A stretch of 64,000 nucleotides of DNA from Rugalucina vietnamica (lineage: Eukaryota; Mollusca; Bivalvia; Lucinida; Lucinidae). Numbering within the stretch: the first letter of the stretch is position 1; each line of letters starts with the position of its first letter. Below, in pieces: positions 1 through 9,652 of this stretch. The notes beneath the pieces were generated by a model. That model was not told where the DNA came from, searched no databases, and was given only the letters and a program-made list of their open reading frames with translations. The position numbers were made by a program, and so were the translations under genes. The stretch spans positions 1,477,573 through 1,541,572 of the forward strand of contig OZ024884.1 of the NCBI GenBank assembly GCA_964017185.1. Reading direction: 5' to 3'.

Positions 1-454
1 AATTTACAATCAGCATATTCGTTAGAGTTCGCATTTGCTTTCTCGTGACGTAAGTGTAGATGACGAACCCATTTCCAGTAAGCCCGAGCAGGGCAATGAT
101 ACAGAAAATAACCGGAAGTATAATCCGCCCTCTTTCCTCTTCCAAATATTCATCGTTTTCCATGAAGTAAACAAGTATTTCATTTTCGAGGGTATTCACA
201 CTTGTGGTTTCATTCTCTCCCATTGTTGCTTGTATTTTCGAAGTGTCCGTGTAAAAATAGCCCAACCTGCAAAAATAAAGTTATCTCCTCTGCTTTATAT
301 TTAGTACATGGTTTGACTGTCCGAATGAAAATGGTTCATAACATTGTTACAAGCAAGCGTAACAAGACAACATAGGTACAGCGAAAAACAGCAAAGTAAT
401 TCAAACTTAACAATTTTAATCAAACAAATAAACAAATAAATGCAATCAAAACAT
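1..454. other. Unassigned AT-rich DNA
   Basis: I see no gene, repeat or RNA here that I can support. Short open frames have no recognisable protein features. Confidence 0.4.
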
Positions 455-463
455 ACAAACAAA

Positions 464-498
<35 letters not shown>

Positions 499-501
499 AT
501 A
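455..501. repeat. (AAAT)n microsatellite
   Basis: Near-perfect tetranucleotide AAAT run, preceded from about 421 by a looser AAAC/AAAT-rich tract. Confidence 0.95.
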
Positions 502-1122
502 TCTTACAATTTAAATGTCTAAATTTGTCCTTGTCCCTCAAAATGTCAGTGCACAGATATCCTCAATCCAAGTTCAAGTCCATAAGAGCACAAGATGTCC
601 ACCGTTAATAATAGTATTCCATATAATCCAAATACTAGTGAAACAACCAAAACTATAGGCTTTAAATCAGTTCGAATTTCTGAATGCTTGAGCCTGGATT
701 AAGACCTGTGTAATATACATCTGAGGAAAGTCTACTGCCTTCTAGAAAATTATATAATAAACTGTTCCAGAACAGTACAGACAAATCTGTTTGGTTCTGT
801 CAAATGATCAGGTGACATTGACAAAAGGTCATGAAGAATTCGCTTCAATGTACCAGAATATTTTAATTGAAAGATCAGAAAGATCATATTTTCTAGAAGG
901 TATAGGAAATGTATCATTTCTATGTTGCATGGCTTTGTGGCCACCCGATTATAATTTGGCTGTTCACTTAGCCCTCTGCATTTTACTTGTTCTGTCCAAG
1001 CTAGCACTGTGACCACCTAATACCTTCAATAGCTGCTCACCCTGCTTTCCGTTATTCATGTTAAACGTTGGTATCTATGTTTAGTATTTTCTTAATATGA
1101 TTTTTCTTATATCTTGTATATC
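502..1122. other. Unassigned DNA
   Basis: Two overlapping opposite-strand open frames near 750-1016 have no recognisable motif. Nothing else is seen. Confidence 0.35.
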
Positions 1123-1657
1123 ACTGAACCACTGCGGAAGCTGAGGGTGAGGTTATAGCCATGTAAAATCGTCGGGCAGCTTACTCAATCTGTTAGTCCT
1201 GGGTTTTGATTCATCAGGATGTTTATCTTGATTTATATGTTTGTTCTTGATGATTCATTGACTAGTTAGAGATTCACCACGAGGACCGAAGAACTAACTA
1301 AATGTTATGAACCACTGCAGAAGCTGAGGGTGAGGTTAGGCGCCTGTAAAACCGGTTTAAGCCCGCCAGTAACTTTGTGTTACTGATCGTTCCAAGGCGA
1401 TACTTCTGTGGTGGTTCTTTTTGTTTTATGTCTTGGTGTTTAAAATTTTTTTGTGCTGTTGGTGCCTTATGTGTGTTTTCATAGTTTTAGTTAAGTTAAG
1501 GTAACTGAGTGGCCACCTATTGGGAAAATAGCTGCTCATTCGGCTTACGATATGTTTCATGGTATAAGTATCTGATTGTTAGTTTGTTTTTTTCCCACCT
1601 CGGTTTTTGGAGTGGGAATCTTTTTCTGATGATCTTTGCCTACTTGCACCTTTTTTT
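1123..1657 (+). mobile_element. Family A retroelement 3' fragment
   Basis: Copy of the dispersed family called A here. Landmarks in order are a GTCGGGCAGCTTACTC block, the CCACTGCAGAAGCTGAGGG block, AAGCCCGCCAGTAAC, a GTGCTGTTGG block and the 3' end CCACCTCGGTTTTTGGAGTGGG...CCTACTTG(T/C)ACC. It starts with a duplicated piece of the ACTGC(A/G)GAAGCTGAGGGTGAGG block. Other copies in the window end at the same 3' position but begin at different places. Confidence 0.8.
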
Positions 1658-1965
1658 AAGCCCGCCAGTAACTTTGTGTTACTGATCGTTCCAAGTCGAT
1701 ACTTCTGTAGCGGTTCTTTTCGTTTTATGTCTTGGTGTTTAAATTTTTTTGTGCTGTTGGCGCCTTATGTATGTTTTCATATTTTTAGTTAAGTTAAGGT
1801 AACTGAGTGGCCACCTGTTGGGAAAATAGCTGCTCATTCGGATTACGAAATGTTTTCATGGTATTAGTACCTGATTGTTAGTTTTGTTTTTTCCCACCTC
1901 GGTTTTTGGAGTGGGAATCTTTTTCTGATTGCGCCTTTTTCTGATCTTTGCCTACTTGTACCTTT
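1658..1965 (+). mobile_element. Family A 3' fragment (tandem with previous)
   Basis: A second, shorter copy follows the first head to tail. It begins at AAGCCCGCCAGTAAC and ends at CTTGTACCTTT. The junction is flush, so this may be an internal duplication or a second insertion next to the first. Confidence 0.8.
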
Positions 1966-2229
1966 CTATTTTATGGTGACAATAATAAATCACACAGATT
2001 CAACCAGAAGCTTCTATAATATACTTATAACTTCTTAACTATAGTAATAGTTATAAAAAATAATCAATGACATACTTCTGTAAAGTTCTCGACTCTATAA
2101 ATTCTAGAAACAAATGAATATCATTAAATGAACTATATATGAAACAAGGTTACCCCTCTTTGATTATCTAAACACGTAAAGGATTAAATAAAATATATCA
2201 TTTATATAACAACATAATTACGAAAACTT
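1966..2229. other. Unassigned AT-rich DNA
   Basis: Nothing recognised. Confidence 0.35.
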
Positions 2230-2590
2230 ACTCCTGCAATAAACAGAGATTTTTTACTGAGCTTTAAAAATCGAAAATTTTCAGCTGAAAAAATGATATT
2301 TTTCTTGTTTTTGCTCAAAGCATAGACTGTGATTCTAGAATTGTTACACTGACCTAGTTTGCACGATTTGCAGTCGGTTAATGGTTCTGACAAATCCATC
2401 TTTGTTCATTACGAAAGCCGAGGCGGTTCTAACGAGTACCAACAATCTATGTTTTGGAACAAAAGTAAGAAAAAATAGGCAAACTCATGCATACACCAGT
2501 TTTGCTATATAAAAGTGGGGTTCAAGGGGGTATACATAACACGGACATGTTTTCCTGATAAATACATTAGAACACGGCAAACCACGGTGA
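2230..2590 (-). mobile_element. Family C foldback repeat, degenerate copy
   Basis: Shares with the copy at 4286-4545, in opposite orientation, the blocks TTTTGCTCAAA-CATAGA, GAGGCGGTTCTAACGAGTAC, TATATAAAAGTGGGGTT and ACACGGACATGTTTTCCTGAT. No coding potential. It looks like a non-autonomous element with an internal palindrome. Its ends are not defined precisely. Confidence 0.6.
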
Positions 2591-2836
2591 AGGAAACCCT
2601 TCTCAAAAGAGTACTAGTGCTATAATATTAGAAAAACCTGAATCAGATAGTATCACCAAACACTTTTCGTTCGCCTGATAATTTAAGAACGGCTATCAGT
2701 ATAAATTCATAATTTTCAGGACAAATAATGGAAGAACAACTGGTATGACACAATTTAAGGAAACACTTTAGATACTTCTAATAGTAGATTGACTCTGCGT
2801 GGCTTGCTCAAAAACATTCGAACCAATTTGCCGAAG

Positions 2837-2855
2837 AAGAAGAAGAAGAAGAGAG

Positions 2856-2891
<36 letters not shown>
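2837..2891. repeat. Purine tract: (AAG)n then poly(A)
   Basis: AAG repeats merge into a poly(A) run of more than 30 bases. Open frames across it are lysine or phenylalanine homopolymers and are not genes. Confidence 0.9.
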
Positions 2892-2893
<2 letters not shown>

Positions 2894-3759
2894 TATACCG
2901 TTGATACCAAAATAATAAACGCCTCTTACCTTTCCTTGTATCGGCATAAATTCCTGCATATCAATAATTCTTGTAGCAGCAAACAATTAACGTAAATTAG
3001 ATGATGTTGAAATCATTGGTTGTCAATTAATATTTGAGTCCGAAAGTGACAAATCCCGATATGTACGTACATGTATATGTCGAAAATTATGCTCAGCCTT
3101 TGAATTTTGTTTTGGTCGCTCGTTGACAAGATATTGTAATGACACTACAGTACTGTAGTAACTGTGACGCCCGCCCGAAATCGTTACAAAAGCTACGAGC
3201 GAAGTTTCTGATTCGACTCCGACTTTTCGATCACAAAAACATTGATGATGGTATTTTATTTGAAACGGCTCCTTGTAGAATTGGGAATTAGATGCTTTTA
3301 ACAAACGTTTTAATGGTATTCTTTATTCAAGTGCACTTTACTACAGTCGATTCATAGATGCATGGGAATACGGTTATGCCATTTTTACACGAACAGGGAA
3401 ATAACGACAAACAAGTGTAATCAGTACCGATGCATTCCTTGCACCTTTGCTTTTTGATAGAGGTGCATGTTGAAGTAAGCAGAAATGTGTTGAAAACTTG
3501 TTGGTAATTACGTCACACCTGTGAACCCCAAAACGCGGATGAGTCGATTTTCTTTGCTTATAACGGTTTCCTTAGATATCTGAAAGATTTATAATTATCG
3601 TTATAGAACATTCGTTATAGAAACTTGAATCACGATTCCTGTTTCATAGGCGTTAGTGTGTTAAGCGTACTAGAAATTAATCGACCGTAACCTCTTGCGT
3701 ATTTCTTTCACAAAGGCTTTGCTGTGAAAATGTATACTAGTATACAGGAAATGTACACT
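2892..3759. other. Unassigned DNA
   Basis: No supported feature. The open frame at 3023-3304 (minus) has no recognisable domain. Confidence 0.35.
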
Positions 3760-3990
3760 AGATTTAATTTTTTTGTGCTGTTGGCGCCTTATGTATGTTT
3801 TCATATTTTTAGTTAAGTTAAGGTAACTGAGTGGCCACCTATTGGGAAAATAGCTGCTCATTCGGCTTGCGATATGTTTCATGGTATAAGTACCTGATTG
3901 TTAATTTGTTTTTTTCCCACCTCGGTTTTTGGAGTGGGAATCTTTTTCTGATTGCGCCTTTTCCTGATCTTTGCCTACTTGTACCTTTTT
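3760..3990 (+). mobile_element. Family A 3' fragment
   Basis: 5'-truncated copy starting at the TTTTTTTGTGCTGTTGG block and running to the common 3' end CTACTTGTACC. Nearly identical to 1750-1965, so it is relatively young. Confidence 0.8.
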
Positions 3991-4285
3991 AGAGCATTTG
4001 TCATTGAGTTTTAAATTAGTGTGTACTAAGTACTGGTATTCTGTCTATTGGGGCTTGCCCATGAACAGTGTGGTAGGAAAACTGCTTGCCCCAACATGAC
4101 ATTTCCTCCTGACTGTGTTTCGCAGACTGTTCAGCGGTTCCGTGGTTACGTTTACTGCCGACAAGGAGGTAAGGGCCACAGTAGAAATGGACTACACTTT
4201 TTCAGCGATGGCCGACTCAGAAAAACTCATATTTCTCATGAAAACCGATACGCTGCAATAAAAGTTCGCATCTACATAAGTTCAC
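3991..4285. other. Unassigned DNA
   Basis: Contains an 86-codon open frame (4048-4308) with no domain I recognise. I do not call it. Confidence 0.3.
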
Positions 4286-4545
4286 ATCAGGAAAACATGT
4301 CCGTGTAATGTATACCCCCTTAAACCCCACTTTTATATAGCAGAAATGGGGTATGCAGGGGTATACCTATTTTTCTTTTTTTTGCTCAAAACATAGATTG
4401 TGGGTACTCGTTAGAACCGCCTCGCTGAGGCGGTTCTGACATGTACCCACAAGCTATGTTTTGAGCAAAAATAAAAAAAAATATAGAAAAAAATTCTGCT
4501 GAAAATTGACATGATTTACAACTTAAAAAATCCCTGTATATTGCA
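4286..4545 (+). mobile_element. Family C foldback element with perfect-core hairpin
   Basis: The centre, 4381-4471, is a long inverted repeat. The arm beginning TTTGCTCAAAACATAGATTG pairs with its complement ending at 4471, and the core AGAACCGCCTC/GAGGCGGTTCT is perfect. Flanks match the repeats at 2230-2590 and 33060-34065. There is no ORF, so this reads as a MITE-like or foldback element. Confidence 0.7.
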
Positions 4546-4824
4546 TGGGCGTGTTTTCGTAATGAAATGAATAGAAGAAGCAGTTCACCTGCATACGTTT
4601 AATTCATTTAATTCATTATTTTATTTTGCTTCTGCAATTTCAATTACGTTGTTTTAAGGGGCGACAGTAGGCAGTGGGCACTGTGTTGTTTGGCATTAGT
4701 TTCCGCCACACAGTGCATGCGGCTTACCCTCGTCAATCAATGTAGTTTTTGTGATATTGTTTTATTTTTCTTTCTTCAATTTCGATATTAAATGCAAACT
4801 GCAAATTGTATCTAAATGTTGTGA
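4546..4824. other. Unassigned DNA
   Basis: Nothing recognised. Confidence 0.3.
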
Positions 4825-5221
4825 ATCATTTAAATGTTGTGGACCATTTAAATTATATCTAAATGTTGTGAACCAAAAGATGTGGGTGAGGTTAGGGCCC
4901 TGTAAAACCGGTTAAGCCTTCCAGTTATTTATACTACTGATCGTTCCAATGCGATACTTCTGTTGTTGTTTTAATTCATGTTTTATGCTTTGGAGTTAAA
5001 TTTTCTGTTGTTTAAACCTTATGTACGTTTTTATATTTTTGGTTAAGCTCGTGTAACTGAGTGACCGCCTATTGGGGAAAATAGCTGCTCATTCTGCTTA
5101 CGATTTGTTTTCTTAGTTTAAGTACCTAATTGTCAATTTTGTTTCTTTGCCACCTCGGTTTATGGAGCGGAAATTTCTTTCTGATTGCGCCATTTTCTGA
5201 CAATTGCCTACTTGTACCTGT
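4825..5221 (+). mobile_element. Family A 3' fragment, diverged subfamily
   Basis: Carries the same landmarks (GTGAGGTTAGGGCCCTGTAAAACCGG, GATCGTTCCAA-GCGATACTTCTG, CACCTCGGTTTATGGAG, CTACTTGTACC) with many substitutions. Shares diagnostic changes with the copy at 27235-27692, indicating an older subfamily. Confidence 0.75.
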
Positions 5222-6077
5222 TTTTTTGGGGTTGGGGAGGGAGCGCGGGAGGTAGGGGGCGGTGGGCGGTGGTGTGGTTCTGTCTGCGCCAATCATTGGA
5301 AAAGGTCCCTCAGGACCTTTTCCACAGTGTTTACTTTGAATATGAAGAAAATTCTACCCATGATCGACTGCTCTCTCTCAATTACGCGTTTTGTCACATA
5401 AAGCGCTTAATAAAAACTAGTGAACCCGTCTATACTGGCTAGACAGTTAACCGCAATCAATTAAATTTATCCATTTTTGACACTCCCCGTCAAATAGCGG
5501 TAAAATATAGCAAGCAGTCTCGGTCGTGGTGACTGCTTATCATAGCGCATCTAGGTTTAGATCGTAGATACCCTGATGAGGGGTACAGAAACTATAGGAA
5601 CTCTATATGGCTGACTTTTAGTCCATCACATCGGTCCCATGGGTCTGTTTCTGGTAGTGTGGCTGCAGGTCAAAATTCAGAACTCTGTCACAAATTGACT
5701 GCACTGCAAAATGGTTTTCTACACATCGACATATTGATTGTAATCGTGTTCCCTTTAGTATTGGCTATAGTTCCATAACATCAGAAATTTTGGTCAATGC
5801 CTTGAGTGACAGATACACACACTGGTCAAGCGTTCATAACAAGAAACGACATTCATGTATAGGAAACGAAACTGAAACGTATGAGAATCGAAATTGTTTG
5901 CAAACCAGAGAATCAACAACACTAAAATCATGAGCAAAAGGAATCTCTTATAACAAACGGCTGCTGACCTTTTCGTTGGTTTCTTTTTAAAGAAGCCAAC
6001 TTGTTTATTACTGTTTTGTAAAATTGTTTTATTGTTTAATTATGATATTGATATGTGACATCATAAACTATGAACTA
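5222..6077. other. Unassigned DNA with a short G-rich tract
   Basis: A G-rich stretch lies at about 5225-5275. The remainder shows no gene or repeat I can support. Confidence 0.3.
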
Positions 6078-6118
6078 TTACTTACTTACTTACTCAATTA
6101 CTTACTTACTTACTACTT
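6078..6118. repeat. (ACTT)n microsatellite
   Basis: Imperfect ACTT tetranucleotide run. Confidence 0.85.
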
Positions 6119-6177
6119 ACTATTCAATATTTCATTTCTTTCACCTCTTTCAAAACTCTCTTACTTTAAGAAATATA

Positions 6178-6334
6178 TCAGCTCTAGCAATGAATTGTTG
6201 AGTAATAATTCACTGTTTGGAGGTCATTTGTAAAGCAGATCAAATCACGAGCGCGTAGCGCGAGTGATTTATCTGCTTACAACTGACCGACAAACAGTGA
6301 ATTATTACTCAACAATTCACGCACTAGAGCTGAT
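6178..6334. repeat. Long imperfect palindrome (~157 bp)
   Basis: The left arm starts ATCAGCTCTAG and pairs with the right arm ending CTAGAGCTGAT. Arms of roughly 75 bp contain TTGTTGAGTAATAATTCACTG and its complement. The centre is GAGCGCGTAGCGCGAG. No coding content, so a MITE-type foldback is the likely explanation. Confidence 0.8.
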
Positions 6335-6351
6335 CTATTTCCATTCTAACA

Positions 6352-6637
6352 CACAGTCATGGACGAAAATACACATGAAGCCTTCCGTTGCTACCATTTC
6401 GACGCCATTGCATTAAAGAAGTCCCGCCAAAAATTAGACTGTTTCACTAGCGTCTACATGTATTTGTCACGTCTTTTGAGCAAAAATGACGTTACGCCCG
6501 TCTGTCGCCGTAACTGACGTCACATTTGCATCTGAAATTGACGTCATAGCTCCCGCGCTTACAAAGTGTGAAATTGTTGTGCAATATAACACGTTTTCAA
6601 ATCATTGGCTATATAGGCGCGGTGTGTTAGAATAAGC
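6352..6637. mobile_element. Short element bounded by inverted repeats
   Basis: ATTCTAACACAC near 6352 is the complement of GTGTGTTAGAAT near 6625. The interior has several TGACGTCA-like palindromes (about 6505, 6520 and 6540) and no ORF. Tentative non-autonomous DNA element. Target duplication not established. Confidence 0.4.
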
Positions 6638-6792
6638 GTTATAGGCTTAACTGGTGTACAGTCTTTCACCGCATTAAACACTCTTTTGTTTAGATTAAGA
6701 TTATTGGTTCTGAATCTGAATCTGCCAAGTACTCCAAACACCTCATAAACAGAGTATTACATGGAGCTCCCATCATTGAAGTTATCTTTTTG

Positions 6793-6952
6793 AGAGAAGA
6801 GAAGCCAGTGCTTGCCTTATTAATGCTGAGCGCCAAGCAAGGTAGCCACTGGTACCATTTTTAACGTCTTTGGTATGACGCGGCCCGGATTAGAACCCGC
6901 GCCTCCCGCTTCCGAAGCGAACGCTCTAACCATTACGCTATCGGGACCGGTG
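6793..6952 (-). mobile_element. tRNA-headed SINE, family P
   Basis: Read on the minus strand, the head has a tRNA-like segment with a B-box-like GGTTCTAATCC and an anticodon-arm-like CTTCGGAAG. The body contains CTTGGCGCTCAGCATTAA, and the tail is CTTCTCT-rich. A second copy lies at 44830-45003 on the same strand. Not an intact tRNA, because the acceptor arm does not pair. The conserved body block is reminiscent of the shared central domains of metazoan SINEs, though I cannot name the family. Confidence 0.7.
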
Positions 6953-7115
6953 TGTTTTTTTTTTCATTTTCTGTTGTTGTACAAGTGTATAAATAAAGCT
7001 CAAAATTAATGACACGCATTCCAGTGGTGTATGTATAAGCAAGCCTCTGGCTTCCTTTTTATTACGTTTATTCAAATAACATCGTCCATAAAAACAATAA
7101 TTGATAAAAACCAAT

Positions 7116-7178
7116 AGAAAAAAAGTACAAGTAGGCAACGATCAGGAAAAAGACACCCTCCAAAAACCGAGGTAGGAA
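7116..7178 (-). mobile_element. Family A 3'-end remnant
   Basis: About 60 bp matching only the extreme 3' end of family A (GTACAAGTAGGCAA-GATCAGGAAAAAG...CCAAAAACCGAGGT), minus strand. It is the most severely 5'-truncated copy in the window. Confidence 0.7.
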
Positions 7179-7433
7179 CAAGAAAATTATAGCATAGTCT
7201 TAGTAACATGCTATACGGAGGGGTTCATAGAAATTTGGAAGTTTAAAATAATATGAGATTGTGATATTAATCTACACCGATAAGAAGAATTATTCCTTTT
7301 AATTAGTAACGTTTAGTGCATTTTGATACTAAATAAAACAGATACTGTGTTAAACCGTAATGGTTTCATCACCACGTCTGAAAAATTGTTGACTTGACCT
7401 TTATAACTTAAAAGAAACAAACAAACAATTATC
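7179..7433. other. Unassigned AT-rich DNA
   Basis: Nothing recognised. Confidence 0.3.
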
Positions 7434-7685
7434 ATAAAGATAAAATAAGATAAGATAATTTATTATCCAATTATGGACCATAACATGCAATGAAATTTAC
7501 GTGCAAATGTACATGTCATCACAATTAAGTTGATTGGTGAAAAACAAAATCAAACATTTGAAAACAGGTAAACATACATACACATAATATACGATACTAC
7601 ATATGAAATGATACTGCTGTGTGGCTCACATCGCAATATCTTTCATAAAACTGAACGATAAATCAAAGCATACATGTGTAGCATC

Positions 7686-8273
7686 TTATGTAGTATCACG
7701 CATAGAAAAGCATGTGTGCACAAATTCAGCAAATCTATTGAGAATTTCACTATTTTCGCACGTCATCAGCCATATGAATTTATCAAAGCTATTTAAAGAT
7801 GAAAAATTTGAAATTTCTTGATTAACATAATCAAATAATCTTAGTCTTTCTGCATTATATAGAGAACAATCACAAATAAAATGAATCTCGTCTTCTATTT
7901 TATCATCATTGATTTTTTTACATATTCTTTCAGCTACTGCTTTCCTGCTGTATCTACCACTTTCGATTTCTAATTTGTGCGAGCTAATTCTTAATTTTGT
8001 TAGAGACCGCTGGTGACTCCGGTTCCTCACAACATTTAAATAAGCTTCGATTTGAAAGACTGACTTACAACTGAAATATGTTCTCAATTTACCCTTTTTT
8101 GTCACAGCTTCAGTTTCCAATTTGTTACACCACAGTGTTTTATACCTTTTTATCAAAGATAGTTTTGCTTGACTACAATTCATTTCATTAATATTTAATT
8201 CTTTTAGAATAGTATCGACTCCTGTGAACCATGATTTCACACCGGACTCGTACAAAGTCTTACTCGTTAACAA
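7686..8273 (-). pseudogene. LINE 1 ORF, C-terminal segment
   Basis: A 195-codon open frame on the minus strand. It continues the LINE 1 RT ORF after a frameshift in the homopolymer at 8300-8307. It contains a basic stretch followed by a cysteine/histidine motif (ERICKK...EIHFICDCSLY), like the CCHC-type motif found at the C-terminus of many LINE ORF2 proteins. It has no start of its own and no independent function is likely. The family-typical order (RT, thumb, then Cys-His region) supports the assignment. Confidence 0.75.
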
Positions 8274-8284
8274 AGTTTGACCAA

Positions 8285-9264
8285 TTAAAGAGTCGTTCGT
8301 TTTTTTTGTGAAGCGTAAAAGTAGTACTTTAATATGTCATTGCAAAAATCAATATAAATTGGGAACCGACCAAGTTCGCCAACACAAGCTATATTAGAAG
8401 CTTTGGAATGAACACCTAATACATACTTACAAAATTTAGTATGTAGCTTTTCACCGTGTAAATTCTGGTAAAGGGTATCAAGAATATTGTCAGCTGAACG
8501 TACGGATTTATTCATCGGAGCCCAAATCTCACACCCATAAGTCAAAATTGGCTTTATAGTATGGTCAAATATATGAAAAGCAACCGAAGACTTCGGGCAC
8601 GTAGAACCAAAAATACTTTTCAGTTTGAATATGCCTTTGAGTGCTTTCTTGTAAAGCTCTGATGAAGCAACTGAAAATGACCCAGAAATACAAAATGTTA
8701 CCCCTAAATATTTATATTCTCTCACATTTACTAACAGTTCGCCATTAAATCTAAATTCAGTTTTATACAATTTACCAGTTTTATCAAATACTAAGACTTT
8801 TGTCTTTTCTAAATTTACATCTAGACACCATTCAGCACAATACTTTTCAAGCTTCTTCAAACAATTTTGCAAACCTTCTTCTTTCTTAGACAATAAAATT
8901 ACATCATCGGCATAAAGTAAGCAATTCAAATTGTATGAGCCCATCTCAACTCCATGACAGCTATTATCAAAAATATCAGGTAGATCGTTGATAAATATTT
9001 TGAATAAATCTGGACTTAGCGTATCACCTTGCCTGACCCCAATATTAGACAAAAAAGATTGTGTGAAGCCGTTTAGTAATTTCACATTGAGGTAATTGTC
9101 TACGTACATGTCTTTGATAACATTGTAAAAATTCCCAGCAATTCCAATTCTAAGCAACTTGTAAAGCAAGATTTCACGAATAACGGTATCGAAAGCTTTG
9201 CGAAAATCTATGAAACAAGTGAATAATTTACCACCTTTATCTTTTGTATACTTTTCAATAAGAG
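8285..9264 (-). pseudogene. LINE 1 reverse transcriptase (main part)
   Basis: Minus-strand RT coding sequence. Recognisable RT blocks are the FIDFRKAFDT block holding the first catalytic Asp, VRQGDTLSPDLFKIFINDLP, and the LLYADDVILL active-site box at about 8895-8924. The thumb region with YKYLGVTF follows. The first ~11 codons of the open frame (9265-9298) are LTR sequence, so the nominal Met start is an artefact of the BEL insertion. The enzyme would reverse-transcribe LINE RNA at a nicked target. This copy is inactive because it is split, frameshifted and 5'-truncated, and no endonuclease domain remains. Confidence 0.9.
9260..9264. other. Target-site duplication AAGAG (left)
   Basis: AAGAG directly left of the left LTR. 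The same five bases directly follow the right LTR at 16756-16760. A 5-bp duplication fits BEL/Pao integration. Confidence 0.95.
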
Positions 9265-9572
9265 TGTGGCTAAGCTTTTTGACCTGTCTAGCCAACAATC
9301 TATTTTATTCCCAGTTCGCTTTAATTAGTCTTAGAGAGAACAACAAAGAACAAAGTACATACCAGATATTATAATATTCCGTTTTTATTAACACACAATT
9401 AAACCATTCTGAACCATATTAATCTGACATGTTTTTTCCTTTTTCTTACAAAAATAATTTTTTGTTATTTATATGCTACATCGGCTCCTCTAAGCCGATG
9501 TCTATGAGTTATTTCTAGGGATCCGACGGAGGCCTCCGACGGACCCCTACTAATAACTCGTGCGTCACGACA
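9265..9572 (-). repeat. BEL element 3' LTR
   Basis: 308 bp, beginning TGTGGCTAAGC and ending GTCACGACA on the plus strand (TG...CA). It is the 3' LTR because the ORFs read leftward. It carries a 9-bp-stem hairpin (ACATCGGCT/AGCCGATGT, about 9478-9501) and a second foldback, GAGTTATT...AATAACTC (about 9507-9559). The latter contains a 13-bp extra segment absent from the other LTR. Confidence 0.97.
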
Positions 9573-9581
9573 CTCCCCACA
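9573..9581 (-). other. Putative polypurine tract
   Basis: On the minus strand, TGTGGGGAG abuts the 3' LTR, the expected place for plus-strand DNA priming. It is short and partly interrupted. Called by position and composition. Confidence 0.6.
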
Positions 9582-9652
9582 GGAGAATAGAAGGTAAGAT
9601 AATGAAATTATACTAGCCAGCATACAAGTAACAATCCCTATAACAGTTCATT

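Larger units (their letters stand above)
7434..9264 (-). mobile_element. LINE 1, 3' portion (interrupted by BEL element)
   Basis: The 3' part of a non-LTR retrotransposon read on the minus strand: RT from the catalytic region onward, a C-terminal zinc-binding-like region, a 3' UTR and a 3' tail made of TTATC-type repeats at about 7438-7460. The RT N-terminal part is at 16756-16885, displaced by the BEL insertion. The ORF is also frameshifted at an eight-base homopolymer (T run 8300-8307). The clade is not assigned. Confidence 0.85.

Noticed and set aside
2768-2995. Lys-rich and Phe-rich ORFs on both strands
   Set aside because: Produced by the poly(A)/AAG tract at 2837-2891.
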